Assembly (NCBI GenBank): GCA_964618975.1
Contig: CAZUDI010000003.1
Location: 62,001-126,000, forward strand
Direction: 5' to 3'
DNA length: 64,000 nucleotides
Source of the DNA: CAZUDI01 sp964618975
Lineage (GTDB): Bacteria; Desulfobacterota; Desulfomonilia; UBA1062
Part shown: positions 41,983 to 51,149 of the stretch, piece by piece
Numbering within the stretch: position 1 is the stretch's first letter
Layout of the letters: every line of letters starts with the position of its first letter
Position numbers and translations under genes: made by a program
The notes under the pieces: model-generated
Told to the model about the DNA's origin: nothing
The model's database searches: none
What the model saw: the letters and a program-made list of their open reading frames with translations, nothing else

Positions 41983-42661
41983 TCCCATCATCAAGGTGAA
42001 CGGGCTCCATAAATCCTTCCCCCGGGGTCCGGAGGTCATCCATGTCCTCACGGGCGTCGAGATGACCATCGGGCGCGGAGAGGGCCTGGCCGTGGTGGGG
42101 GCCTCGGGCAGCGGCAAGAGCACCCTGCTCCACCTGCTCGGCGGCCTGGAACACCCGGACAAGGGCAGCATCCTCTACGGGGAGAGGGAGCTCGCACGCC
42201 TCAAGACCGACGAACTGGCCGCCTTCCGCAACCAGACGATCGGTTTCGTGTTCCAGTTCCATTTCCTGTTGCCCGAATTCACGGCCTTTGAAAACGTGCT
42301 GATGCCGGCGCTCCTGGCATACCCCCGCCCCCGGGATCACGGGGAGCGGGCCGCGGAACTGCTGCAGATCATGGGCCTGGAGAACCGTAGTCAGCACAAA
42401 CCCGGGCAGCTCTCCGGGGGGGAACAGCAGCGGGTGGCCCTGGCCCGGGCCCTGATGATGAACCCGGCCGTGCTCCTGGCGGACGAACCGACCGGCGACC
42501 TGGACCCCGAAACCGGCGAGCGCATGCGCGACCTGCTCATCTCGCTCAAGGAACGCCTGCAGCTAACCATGGTCATCGCCACCCACAACCTCGGCCTGGC
42601 ACAGGCCATGGACAGAATCGTCATGCTCAAAGGAGGGCGACTTGAGCCGTACGAAAGGTAG
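41972..42661 (+). CDS. lolD: Lipoprotein-releasing ABC transporter ATPase LolD
   Basis: 229 aa. Walker A GASGSGKST, Q-loop region QFHFLLPEFTAFENV, signature LSGGEQQRVALARAL, Walker B VLLADEPTGDLD and switch His in IATHN. It powers release of outer-membrane lipoproteins to LolA. It overlaps lolC by 11 bp. Only one LolC/E-type permease is encoded here, suggesting a homodimeric LolF-type system. Confidence 0.96.
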   Translation: MKADPIIKVNGLHKSFPRGPEVIHVLTGVEMTIGRGEGLAVVGASGSGKSTLLHLLGGLEHPDKGSILYGERELARLKTDELAAFRNQTIGFVFQFHFLLPEFTAFENVLMPALLAYPRPRDHGERAAELLQIMGLENRSQHKPGQLSGGEQQRVALARALMMNPAVLLADEPTGDLDPETGERMRDLLISLKERLQLTMVIATHNLGLAQAMDRIVMLKGGRLEPYER

Positions 42662-45068
42662 CATCGGCGTCCTTTCTCTGATCCTTATCCTCTTCCCGGC
42701 AGTGCTCATGGCCCAGAAGGTTGAGCTTTTCACCGATGACCAGGAGATCCTGGACCTGCTCGCGGATATCTCCTGCATTCAGGTTGCCGAGAAGGGGGGC
42801 ACCTCCCTGCGTCTCAGTCGGGAGGGCAGCCTCTTTGTCGTTCAGGACACCCTGGGTGTCACCTACCGGGCCCCTTCACCGCAGGAGGCGCTCGATGGAT
42901 ACCTCCGGCTCAAGGGCATCTGCCTGATCGAAGAGGTCAAAATAATCGGCACTCAGCGCATCTCACCGGAGGCCATCCGCTTCCGGATCAAATCCGCCCG
43001 CGGGGATATCCTCCACCGACAGTCCGTCCGCGCCGACATCGAGGAAATCTACGCCATGGGATATTTCGAGAGCTGCAACGGCACCTTCGAGGAGGGGGTC
43101 CTCACCTTCGAGGTCAAGGAGTACCCGGTCATCGTCTCCATCGAGGCTGAGGGCAACAAGAAGATCGACGACGACAAGATCCTCGAGTCCATCGGCCTGA
43201 AACGCTTCGACATCCTCAATACGCGCCTGCTCAAGACCAGTGTCGACCGCATCCAGGCCCTGTACCGCGAGAAGGGCTACTACAATGTGGAGGTGGATTC
43301 ATCCCGAGAGCTCACCGACGGGGGGATCGTGCTCACCTTCGAGATCGATGAGAACAAACGTCTCTTCGTGAAGAAGGTCCTTTTCGACGGCAACGCGCAC
43401 GTCCCGGACAAGAAGCTCCGCAAGGTCATGGAGACCAAGAACCGCTGGTGGCTCGGTCTCTTCTCGCATCCGGGTTCCTACATGGACGAGACCCTGGATA
43501 CGGACCTCCTGCGCATCGAACAGTACTATGGCGACCAGGGATATATCGAGGCCCGGGTGGGTCGACCCCAAGTGGAGGTCGGAGAGAAGGGAATTTTCAT
43601 TACCATCCCCGTCGAGGAGGGCCCCCTGTTCCACATCGGGGCGCTCGAGGTTACCGGGGACCTCATCCGCCCCCGGGAAGAGCTCATCGAGGCCCTGGAT
43701 CTGAAAAGCGGGGATGTCATGAGCAAAAGCAGGATCCACCTGGGGATCGAGCACCTGCGGGACATCTATATGGACGAGGGCTATGCCTTTGTCCAGATCC
43801 AGACACAGAGCAAGGTCGAGGGCACCACGGTGGCGCTGACCTTCGACATCCGCAAGATGAATCCCGTGCACATCGGAGAGATCACGATCCAGGGCAACAC
43901 CAAGACGCGCGACAAGGTCATCCGGCGCGAATTGCAGCTGGAAGAAAGCGACCTCTTCTCATCAAGCGCGCTCAAACGCAGCAACGACCGTCTGAACCGC
44001 CTCGGCTACTTCTCCTCGGTAGAGATCGAGCCCACTCCCGGCCCGGACGACACCATGTCCCTGCGGGTCAAAACCGAAGAGACCACCACTGGCGCTTTCT
44101 CCTTCGGCCTGGCCTACTCGAGCGAGGACAAGGTCACCGGCACCCTGGAGCTCAGCGAAAACAACCTCAAGGGGCTGGGGCTCAAAACCAAGCTGGCAAT
44201 GGAGTATGGACAGGAAAAAAAGAAGTACACCCTGGACATCGAGGAGCCCTGGCTCATGGATTACCCCGTCTCCCTGGGATGCCGTCTCTACAGCCAGGAG
44301 AAGGAGGAGCTCTACTACACCAAGGAATCCCGGGGCGGCAATATCCGCCTGAGCTATCCCCTCTTCGAGGAGGTACGCCACTTCATCGCCTATACCTATG
44401 AGGAGGTTACCGGGCTGAGCGATATTGACCCCACCTACCGCTACCTGCTGACGGCAGACGATATCGACGGCTATCTCACCTCCAGTGTCACCAACACCCT
44501 CTACCGCGATACGACCAACGATTTCTACCGCCCCACACGCGGTTCGGACCTCTCCTTCTCCCTGCAGTACGCCGGGCTGGGCGGCGACTACCACTTTACG
44601 CGCACCTCTCTCAAGGCAGCGCAATTCTTCCCGATCTACAAGGACAAAGTGGCCTTGATGTTGAAACTCAGATGGGGTACCATTAACGGGTCCAAGGGTG
44701 ATGATGTGCCCATAGACGAAAAGTATACCCTGGGCGGAATGAATACCATCCGGGGTTTCAGATACGGCGAGATCGGGCCTCAGGACGTTTATGGCAATGT
44801 CATCGGGGGGGACAGGATGTTCATTTTCAATACCGAGGTCACCTTCCCCATCGGCGGTGTGCCCGGTCTCTCGGGGCTGGTCTTCTACGATGCCGGCAAT
44901 GCCTACAACAAACGCATCGACCTCGGGAACATCAAGCAGGCTTACGGCGGCGGCTTCCGCTGGGTGACACCCATGGGACCTCTGCGGCTGGAATACGGCA
45001 AGGTTATCTCTCCAGAGTCCGGAGAATCCAACGGACGCTGGGATTTCACCATTGGAACATTTTTCTAA
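42642..45068 (+). CDS. bamA: Outer-membrane assembly factor BamA
   Basis: 808 aa. Signal peptide (about 1-24) followed by POTRA repeats (about 90-420, e.g. IEEVKIIGTQRISPEAIRF, VHIGEITIQGNTKTRDKVI) and a C-terminal 16-strand barrel containing the GGMNTIRGFRYGE lid-lock motif and a terminal Phe (FTIGTFF). It folds beta-barrel proteins into the outer membrane. Start is a TTG at 42642 with AGGAGG 6 nt upstream, inside the end of lolD. The N-terminal 60 residues before the first POTRA are unusual and may form an extra domain. Confidence 0.96.
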   Translation: MSRTKGSIGVLSLILILFPAVLMAQKVELFTDDQEILDLLADISCIQVAEKGGTSLRLSREGSLFVVQDTLGVTYRAPSPQEALDGYLRLKGICLIEEVKIIGTQRISPEAIRFRIKSARGDILHRQSVRADIEEIYAMGYFESCNGTFEEGVLTFEVKEYPVIVSIEAEGNKKIDDDKILESIGLKRFDILNTRLLKTSVDRIQALYREKGYYNVEVDSSRELTDGGIVLTFEIDENKRLFVKKVLFDGNAHVPDKKLRKVMETKNRWWLGLFSHPGSYMDETLDTDLLRIEQYYGDQGYIEARVGRPQVEVGEKGIFITIPVEEGPLFHIGALEVTGDLIRPREELIEALDLKSGDVMSKSRIHLGIEHLRDIYMDEGYAFVQIQTQSKVEGTTVALTFDIRKMNPVHIGEITIQGNTKTRDKVIRRELQLEESDLFSSSALKRSNDRLNRLGYFSSVEIEPTPGPDDTMSLRVKTEETTTGAFSFGLAYSSEDKVTGTLELSENNLKGLGLKTKLAMEYGQEKKKYTLDIEEPWLMDYPVSLGCRLYSQEKEELYYTKESRGGNIRLSYPLFEEVRHFIAYTYEEVTGLSDIDPTYRYLLTADDIDGYLTSSVTNTLYRDTTNDFYRPTRGSDLSFSLQYAGLGGDYHFTRTSLKAAQFFPIYKDKVALMLKLRWGTINGSKGDDVPIDEKYTLGGMNTIRGFRYGEIGPQDVYGNVIGGDRMFIFNTEVTFPIGGVPGLSGLVFYDAGNAYNKRIDLGNIKQAYGGGFRWVTPMGPLRLEYGKVISPESGESNGRWDFTIGTFF

Positions 45069-45094
45069 GGAAATCATAGAACGGAGGAACATGT

Positions 45095-45637
45095 ATGAAA
45101 AAAACGGTGTCGGTGCTCACCACCCTGAGCATGCTGCTGATCCTGATCCCTTGCGCCTATGCCGCGGAGTACAAAATCGCGGTGGTGGACAAACAGAAAC
45201 TCCTGCTGGAAAGCCAGGCCGGCAAGGATGCCCTAGCAGAGCTGGAACAGGTACAGAAGGAGAAGGAGGCGGAAATCAACCAGAAGCGCGAGGCCATCCG
45301 CAAGCTCGAAGAGGAGATCTCGATCAAGGGACTCACCATGAGCGATGCCGCCAAGGAGGAGCTCGAGCTGCGCCATCAGCAGATGACGCGCGAGATGAAC
45401 CGCTTCTTCCAGGACGCCCAGGAGGACTGGAAGCGCAGCCAGATCACGCTGCTCAAGCCCATCAGTGACGCCCTGGACGAACTAATAACCAACTACGGCC
45501 AGGAACACGGACTGGACCTCATCATCGACAGACGCACCCCGGGCGTGCTCTTTTCCGCCGACGGGATCGACATCACCCCGGGCATCCTGGCCCTCTACGA
45601 CAAGCTCTACCAGGAGAAGAAGGCCAAGAAAGAGTAG
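45095..45637 (+). CDS. skp: Periplasmic chaperone Skp/OmpH
   Basis: 180 aa. Signal peptide (about 1-22, ending AYA) then YKIAVVDKQKLLLESQAGKDA and a long charged coiled coil (about 45-130), ending in the LDLIIDRRTPGVLF beta strand. Skp cages unfolded outer-membrane proteins for BamA. Strong GGAGGA before the ATG. It lies 26 bp after bamA and 3 bp before lpxD. Confidence 0.93.
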   Translation: MKKTVSVLTTLSMLLILIPCAYAAEYKIAVVDKQKLLLESQAGKDALAELEQVQKEKEAEINQKREAIRKLEEEISIKGLTMSDAAKEELELRHQQMTREMNRFFQDAQEDWKRSQITLLKPISDALDELITNYGQEHGLDLIIDRRTPGVLFSADGIDITPGILALYDKLYQEKKAKKE

Positions 45638-45640
45638 CCC

Positions 45641-46651
45641 ATGCGTTTGAGCGAGCTGGCATATTCCGTCGCGGGCCGCCTGCGGGGCGAGGATCGCGAG
45701 ATCACCGGGGCCTCGACCCTCGAGGAGGCCCAGAGGGGTGACATCACCTTCCTGGCCAATCCGCGCTACAAGGCCCAGGCCCTCAAGACCTCCGCCGGGG
45801 CGATCCTCGTGTCCGAGGAGCTTGACAGCCCCATATCCCAGGTCATCGTGGGCAACCCCTATCTGGCCTTTGCCGAGGTCCTCGACCGGCTCTACCCCCC
45901 CCGGGAACACCCTGCCGGGATCGCGAAGGAGGCCTGCGTGGCGCCGAGCGCCCGCGTGGACAGGGGTGCCAGCATCGGTGCGCACGTCTTCATCGGTGCA
46001 GACGCCCACATCGGGGAAGACTGCATCATCTATCCGGGATGTTTTATCGGTGACGGGGTGCGCATCGGGAAGGAGTGTGTGCTGTACCCCCAGGTGGTGG
46101 TGTATGACGGCTGTCTGATCGGGAGCTCCTGCATCATCCATGCCGGCAGCGTCATCGGCTCGGACGGGTTCGGTTTCACCTGGGACGGCCAGCGTCACCG
46201 CAAGATCCGCCAGAAGGGCATCGTGGTCCTCGGCGACGGGGTCGAGATCGGCAGCAACTGTACCATCGACCGCGCCGCACTCACGCGCACAATCGTGGGC
46301 ACGGACGTCAAGACCGACAACCTCGTGCACATCGGCCACAACGTCGTGGTGGGGGATCACACCCTCATCGTGGCGCAGAGCGGAATCGCCGGCAGCGCCC
46401 GCATCGGCAACCACGTCACCCTGGCTGGACAGTGCGGGGTCATCGGACACATCACTATCGGGGATTACTGCGTGGCCGCCTCGCGCGCGGGCATCACCGC
46501 GGATCTCAAACCCGGCAGCATCGTCTCCGGTTATCCGGCAATCGACCACAAGCAGTGGCTGCGGGTGCAGAAGGTGTACAAGGAGCTCCCCGAGCTCCTC
46601 CGACGCGTGCGCGAGTTGGAAAGGAGACTGGATGTCCACGGTGACGATTGA
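45641..46651 (+). CDS. lpxD: UDP-3-O-acyl-glucosamine N-acyltransferase LpxD
   Basis: 336 aa, normal length. An N-terminal uridine-binding domain (about 1-100) precedes a left-handed beta-helix of hexapeptide repeats (about 105-290), with the catalytic His in LVHIGHNVVVGDH and the downstream GQCGVIGHITIGD. It adds the N-linked 3-hydroxyacyl chain in lipid A synthesis. It directly precedes lpxA; the fabZ gene often found between them is absent. Confidence 0.96.
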   Translation: MRLSELAYSVAGRLRGEDREITGASTLEEAQRGDITFLANPRYKAQALKTSAGAILVSEELDSPISQVIVGNPYLAFAEVLDRLYPPREHPAGIAKEACVAPSARVDRGASIGAHVFIGADAHIGEDCIIYPGCFIGDGVRIGKECVLYPQVVVYDGCLIGSSCIIHAGSVIGSDGFGFTWDGQRHRKIRQKGIVVLGDGVEIGSNCTIDRAALTRTIVGTDVKTDNLVHIGHNVVVGDHTLIVAQSGIAGSARIGNHVTLAGQCGVIGHITIGDYCVAASRAGITADLKPGSIVSGYPAIDHKQWLRVQKVYKELPELLRRVRELERRLDVHGDD

Positions 46652-47414
46652 TCCCACGGCCTGTGTCTCACCCCGGGCCGAGCTGGAAACGGGCGTGCGC
46701 GTGGGGCCCTACAGCGTCATCGAGGACGAGGTCCACATCGGTGCCGGCACCTTTATCGGCCCCCACTGCCTGATCCAGGGTCCCTCCCGCATCGGAGCCC
46801 AGTGCACCTTCACGGGCTACGCCAGCATCGGCACCCCCCCTCAGGACCACAGCTACCGGGGGGAGAAGACCTCCCTGGTCATGGGCGACCACAACACCGT
46901 GCGCGAGTTCGCGACCATCAACCGCGGGACCCTCAAGGACAAGGGGATCACCCGCGTGGGCAGCGGCAACCTCATCATGGCCTATGCGCACGTGGCCCAC
47001 GACTGCATCGTGGAGGACCACATCGTGATGGGCAACCTCGCCACCCTGGCGGGGCACGCCCAGGTGGGCCACCACGCCATCATCGGGGGGCTCTCCGCCG
47101 TGCACCAGTTCACCCGGATAGGCGCCTATGCCATCCTCGGCGGCGGTTCCATGGTGAGCCTCGACATCGTCCCCTTTGCCAAGGCCTCGGGCAATCGCGC
47201 GCGGCTCTTCGGGCTCAACTCCATCGGCCTCAAACGCAACGGCTTTACCCCCGAAGCGGTCCGCGACCTGCGGCAGGCCTTCCGCCTGCTCTTCCAGAAG
47301 GGCCTGCTGCTCGCCGAGGCCCTGTCCCTCCTTAGCAGCACCTTTCCCGACTCCGAACACATCGCCCATCTGATCGACTTTATCGAGTGCTCAAAGCGGG
47401 GGATCGCCCGATGA
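46632..47414 (+). CDS. lpxA: UDP-N-acetylglucosamine acyltransferase LpxA
   Basis: 260 aa, normal length. Hexapeptide beta-helix with the diagnostic IGTPPQDHSYRGEKTSL, NRGTLKDKGITRVGSG and catalytic His in MAYAHVAHDCIVEDH; helical C-terminus (FTPEAVRDLRQAFRLLF). It catalyses the first acylation of lipid A. AAGGAG is 5 nt before the ATG, which lies inside lpxD (20-bp overlap). It ends in an ATGA overlap with the oxidoreductase gene, a hint that the acceptor sugar could be modified. Confidence 0.97.
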   Translation: MSTVTIDPTACVSPRAELETGVRVGPYSVIEDEVHIGAGTFIGPHCLIQGPSRIGAQCTFTGYASIGTPPQDHSYRGEKTSLVMGDHNTVREFATINRGTLKDKGITRVGSGNLIMAYAHVAHDCIVEDHIVMGNLATLAGHAQVGHHAIIGGLSAVHQFTRIGAYAILGGGSMVSLDIVPFAKASGNRARLFGLNSIGLKRNGFTPEAVRDLRQAFRLLFQKGLLLAEALSLLSSTFPDSEHIAHLIDFIECSKRGIAR

Positions 47415-48337
47415 AGCGCATCCGTGTCGCCGTGATCGGCGTGGGCTATCTCGGCCGCTTCCATGCCCAGAAATACGCTGGTCTTGAGACCGTCGACCTC
47501 GTAGGCGTGGTCGACATCGACGCCCGGCGCGCCCAGGCCGTCGCCTATGAGGTGGGTTGCCCAGCCTTCAGCCGGATCGAGGAAATCAGAGAAGGCCTCG
47601 ATGCGGTGAGCGTGGCGGTGCCCACCTCGGTGCACGCCGAGGTGGCCATCCCCCTGCTCGAGCAGGGTATCGCGGTGCTACTGGAAAAGCCCATGTCGGC
47701 CAGCATTGAAGAGGGCCGCCGCATCATCGCCGCCGCCAGGAGCGGCGGCGCCGTGCTCCAGGTGGGGCATCTCGAACGTTTCAATCCGGCGCTGCTGAGT
47801 CTCAAGGACCGCATCGATCGTCCCATGTTCATCGAGGCGCACCGTATCAGCCCCTTCCGCGAACGCGGCATCGACGTGGACGTGCTCTTGGACCTCATGA
47901 TCCACGACATCGACATCATCCTCTCGCTCGTCAACTCTCCCATCACCTCGGTGGAGGCCGTGGGTGTCCCGGTGCTCACCCAGGAGGTGGACATTGCCAA
48001 TGCCAGGCTGCGCTTCGAGAGCGGCTGTATCGCCAATGTGACGGCCAGCCGGGTCAGCGCCGATACCATGCGCAAGATCCGCATCTTCCAGCCGGACGCC
48101 TACATCTCCATCGACTATGCCAAACGCGCGGTGGATGTCTACACCCTGGGGGAGGGTCGGGAGATCCTGCACGATCACTTGAGCATCTCGGAGGCCGACG
48201 CCCTGCAGGCGGAGGTGCACGCCTTTGTCGAGGCCCTCCGAGGCAAGCTGTCCGTGGTGGTGGACGGCGAGGCCGGTCTTCGTGCCCTCGAGGTCGCCTA
48301 CCGGATCAAGGACGCCATGATCATACCCGAACGATGA
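47411..48337 (+). CDS. Gfo/Idh/MocA family oxidoreductase in the lipid A operon (GnnA-like)
   Basis: 308 aa. Rossmann start RVAVIGVGYLGRFHAQKY, sugar-binding EKPMSASIEEGRRI with the conserved Lys, and the C-terminal HDIDIILSLV His-containing motif. Members oxidise or reduce sugars with NAD(P). Between lpxA and lpxB the best-known homologue is GnnA, which oxidises UDP-GlcNAc at C3 for amide-linked lipid A. GnnA works with the aminotransferase GnnB, which is not found here. ATGA overlaps on both sides show tight coupling. Substrate inferred from context. Confidence 0.85.
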   Translation: MKRIRVAVIGVGYLGRFHAQKYAGLETVDLVGVVDIDARRAQAVAYEVGCPAFSRIEEIREGLDAVSVAVPTSVHAEVAIPLLEQGIAVLLEKPMSASIEEGRRIIAAARSGGAVLQVGHLERFNPALLSLKDRIDRPMFIEAHRISPFRERGIDVDVLLDLMIHDIDIILSLVNSPITSVEAVGVPVLTQEVDIANARLRFESGCIANVTASRVSADTMRKIRIFQPDAYISIDYAKRAVDVYTLGEGREILHDHLSISEADALQAEVHAFVEALRGKLSVVVDGEAGLRALEVAYRIKDAMIIPER

Positions 48338-49410
48338 AGAGCATCCTCATGACAGCCGGCGAGGCGAGTGCTGATCGGCACGCCGCGTGTGTAATCCGAC
48401 AACTGAAAGCCACGCTTCCCGAGGTGGAGGTCTTCGGTATGGGCGGACCCGCGATGGTCCAGGCGGGCCTTAAGTGCCGCTACGGCATGGAGCACCTCAG
48501 TGTCATGGGCTTCTCGGATGTCCTTCCCCGCCTTAGCGACATCCTCGGCGTCTGGCGGGGCCTGCGCCGGATCATCCGCGAGGAGCGTCCGGACGTGTTC
48601 ATCCCGGTGGACCTGCCGGATTTCAACATGCCCTTGGCCCGCTATGCCCGGCGCTACGGGGTGAAGGTGCTCTACTATATCGCGCCCCAGGCCTGGGCCT
48701 GGAGGAGGTACCGGGCGCGCACCCTGGCGCGCATCACCGACGGACTGGCGGTGATCTTTCCCTTCGAGGAGCCCTTCTTCGCCTCTTACGGGGTGAAGGC
48801 CCGCTACGTGGGGCACCCCATGCTCGAGGACGATCCCGACCCGTGGGAGGTCGCCTGGCCGCCAAGGCGCATCACCCTGCTGCCCGGCAGCCGGGCCCAT
48901 GAGATCGAACGCATGCTGCCCGTGATGCTCACGGCCAAGCGCATTGTTCAGCGCCGCAGGCCAGGGCTGGCGTGGACGCTGCCCGTGGCCCCCGGCCTCG
49001 ACGGGAGCTGGCTTGCAGGCCTGCTCGACGACGACGTCACACTGAGTGCCGCCATGGTCCCGGCGGATCTGGCCCTGGTCACCTCCGGTACCGCCACCCT
49101 GGAGATGGCCGTTCGCGGTGTCCCGCAGGTGATCTGCTACCGCACGTCACAGGCGAACTACCGTCTGGCACGGGCCTTCGTACGGTTGGAGCATATCGGC
49201 ATGCCCAATGTGATCCTGGGCCGGGAGGCCGTGCCCGAACTCATCCAGGAGCGGTGTACGGGAGAGGGTCTGGCCGGCGCCATGCTGCGCCTGCTGGAGG
49301 AGCGCGAGGAAGCTGAGCGCCAGTTTGCGGCCTATGCGCAGTTACGTAAGAATCTCGGAAACAGGAAGGCCGCCCAAGGAGTCGCCACATGGATACGACA
49401 GATGCTCTAG
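48334..49410 (+). CDS. lpxB: Lipid A disaccharide synthase LpxB
   Basis: 358 aa. ILMTAGEASADRHAA at the N-terminus, VFGMGGPAMVQAG, FIPVDLPDFN, LYYIAPQAWAWRRYR and GTATLEMAVRGVPQVICYRTS are the LpxB signature. It condenses UDP-diacylglucosamine and lipid X at the inner-membrane face. ATGA start overlap with the oxidoreductase gene; its 3' end overlaps msbA by 22 bp. Confidence 0.97.
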   Translation: MKSILMTAGEASADRHAACVIRQLKATLPEVEVFGMGGPAMVQAGLKCRYGMEHLSVMGFSDVLPRLSDILGVWRGLRRIIREERPDVFIPVDLPDFNMPLARYARRYGVKVLYYIAPQAWAWRRYRARTLARITDGLAVIFPFEEPFFASYGVKARYVGHPMLEDDPDPWEVAWPPRRITLLPGSRAHEIERMLPVMLTAKRIVQRRRPGLAWTLPVAPGLDGSWLAGLLDDDVTLSAAMVPADLALVTSGTATLEMAVRGVPQVICYRTSQANYRLARAFVRLEHIGMPNVILGREAVPELIQERCTGEGLAGAMLRLLEEREEAERQFAAYAQLRKNLGNRKAAQGVATWIRQML

Positions 49411-51149
49411 CGCACAGAAGCGATCTCCAGGTCTACAAACGTCTGATCGGCTACCTCGGGGACTACTGGCCCAAACTCGCCGTGGCGGCGGTGCTCATGA
49501 TCATTCTCTCGGCCACTCAGGGGATGCTGGCCTTCCTGGTCAAACCCGCCATGGACGATATCTTCATCGCCAAGGACGTCTCCAAGCTGCACCTCATCCC
49601 CTTAGGTATCGTGGGCATCTTCCTCCTGCGGGGGGTATGCGATTACGGGCGGTATTACCTCATGGCCGAGGTGGGACAGCGCATCATCATGGATATCCGC
49701 GACCAGCTCTATGCCCACATCCAGCGCCTCTCGATGCCCTTTTTCATCCGCACCCCCACCGGCATCATCATCTCGCGTATCACCAACGACGTGAACCTCG
49801 TCCAGGCCTCGGTGACCAATGCGATCACCGGGCTGATCCGTGAGGCCTTCACCCTGGTGGGGCTCGTCTTCGTGGTCTTCTACCGCGACTGGCAGCTGGC
49901 GCTGATCGCCATGCTCGTCTTCCCGGTAGTGGCCGTCCCCATCAACCGCTTCGGTAAGCGCCTCAAACACTACTCCACCAAGGGTATGAAGGTCATGGGC
50001 GACGTCATGACCATCCTGGACGAGGGCATCTCGGGCATCCGCATCGTGAAGGCCTACAATATGGAGGACTACGAGCAGCGCCGTTTCAATATCGAAAACC
50101 GGCGCTATTTCCGCAACTGGATGCGCCGTCTCTCCATCCGGGCGGTCTCCACCCCGCTCATGGAGCTCATCGGCGGTCTGGCCATCGCTTTCATCCTCTG
50201 GTACGGGGGCATGAAGGTCATCGATGGAACCTCCACCCCGGGCAACTTCTTCTCCTTCATGGCCGCGCTCTTCATGCTCTACGCCCCCATCCGCAAGCTC
50301 AACGAGCTCAACATCGTGGTGCAGGAGGGTATCGCCGCTGCCCGCCGGGTATTCTCCCTGCTCGATACCGAGCCCGAGATCGCCGAGAGCATCGATGCGC
50401 TGACCCTCGCGAACGCCCGCGGGCATGTGGTCTACGAGGACGTGTGGTTCAGCTATACCGGTGAGATCGATGCCCTCCAGGGGATCTCCTTCGAAATCAA
50501 GCCCGGTGAGCACGTGGCGCTCGTAGGCGAGAGCGGGTCCGGCAAGACCACCATCGCCAATCTGCTGCCGCGCTTCTTCGACGTCACCAAAGGCCGCATA
50601 CGCGTCGACGGGTGCGACATACGGGAGCTCACCCTGTGCTCCCTGCGGGAAAACATCGCCGTGGTCACGCAGGACATGGTGCTCTTCAACGACACCATCC
50701 ACGCCAACATCGCCTATGGCTCGCAGTCCGCCTCTGAGGAGGATATTCAGGCCGCGGCCAGAGCCGCCCACGCCCACGATTTCATCATGCAGCTGCCCGA
50801 GGGCTACGAGACCAAGGTGGGCGAAGGCGGCAGCCGCCTCTCGGGCGGCCAGAAACAGCGCCTCTGTATCGCGAGGGCCGTCCTGAAGAAGGCGCCCATC
50901 CTGATCCTGGACGAGGCCACCTCGTCTCTCGATACCGAGTCGGAAAAGGAGGTGCAGGCGGCCATGGACTCCCTCATGTCCGGACGCACCACGCTCTCCA
51001 TTGCCCACCGCCTCTCCACCATCGTCGGCGCCGACCGCATCATCGTGCTCAACCAGGGGCGGATCGTGGAGACGGGAACCCATACACAGCTGCTCGCCAG
51101 GGACGGCTACTACACGCGACTCTACTCCCTCCAGTTCAGCAATGACTAG
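49389..51149 (+). CDS. msbA: Lipid A/phospholipid flippase MsbA-type ABC exporter
   Basis: 586 aa, one transmembrane domain (six helices, about 20-310) fused to an ATPase domain with Walker A GESGSGKTT, signature LSGGQKQRLCIARA, Walker B ILILDEATSSLD and switch His IAHRLS. Operon position and length indicate MsbA, which flips core-lipid A to the periplasmic leaflet. CAAGGAG is upstream of the ATG within lpxB. The stop overlaps the start of lpxK. Confidence 0.93.
   Translation: MDTTDALAHRSDLQVYKRLIGYLGDYWPKLAVAAVLMIILSATQGMLAFLVKPAMDDIFIAKDVSKLHLIPLGIVGIFLLRGVCDYGRYYLMAEVGQRIIMDIRDQLYAHIQRLSMPFFIRTPTGIIISRITNDVNLVQASVTNAITGLIREAFTLVGLVFVVFYRDWQLALIAMLVFPVVAVPINRFGKRLKHYSTKGMKVMGDVMTILDEGISGIRIVKAYNMEDYEQRRFNIENRRYFRNWMRRLSIRAVSTPLMELIGGLAIAFILWYGGMKVIDGTSTPGNFFSFMAALFMLYAPIRKLNELNIVVQEGIAAARRVFSLLDTEPEIAESIDALTLANARGHVVYEDVWFSYTGEIDALQGISFEIKPGEHVALVGESGSGKTTIANLLPRFFDVTKGRIRVDGCDIRELTLCSLRENIAVVTQDMVLFNDTIHANIAYGSQSASEEDIQAAARAAHAHDFIMQLPEGYETKVGEGGSRLSGGQKQRLCIARAVLKKAPILILDEATSSLDTESEKEVQAAMDSLMSGRTTLSIAHRLSTIVGADRIIVLNQGRIVETGTHTQLLARDGYYTRLYSLQFSND

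Noticed and set aside
49602..51083. Long minus-strand frame inside msbA
   Set aside because: An antisense shadow with no ribosome site or domain; msbA motifs are intact.
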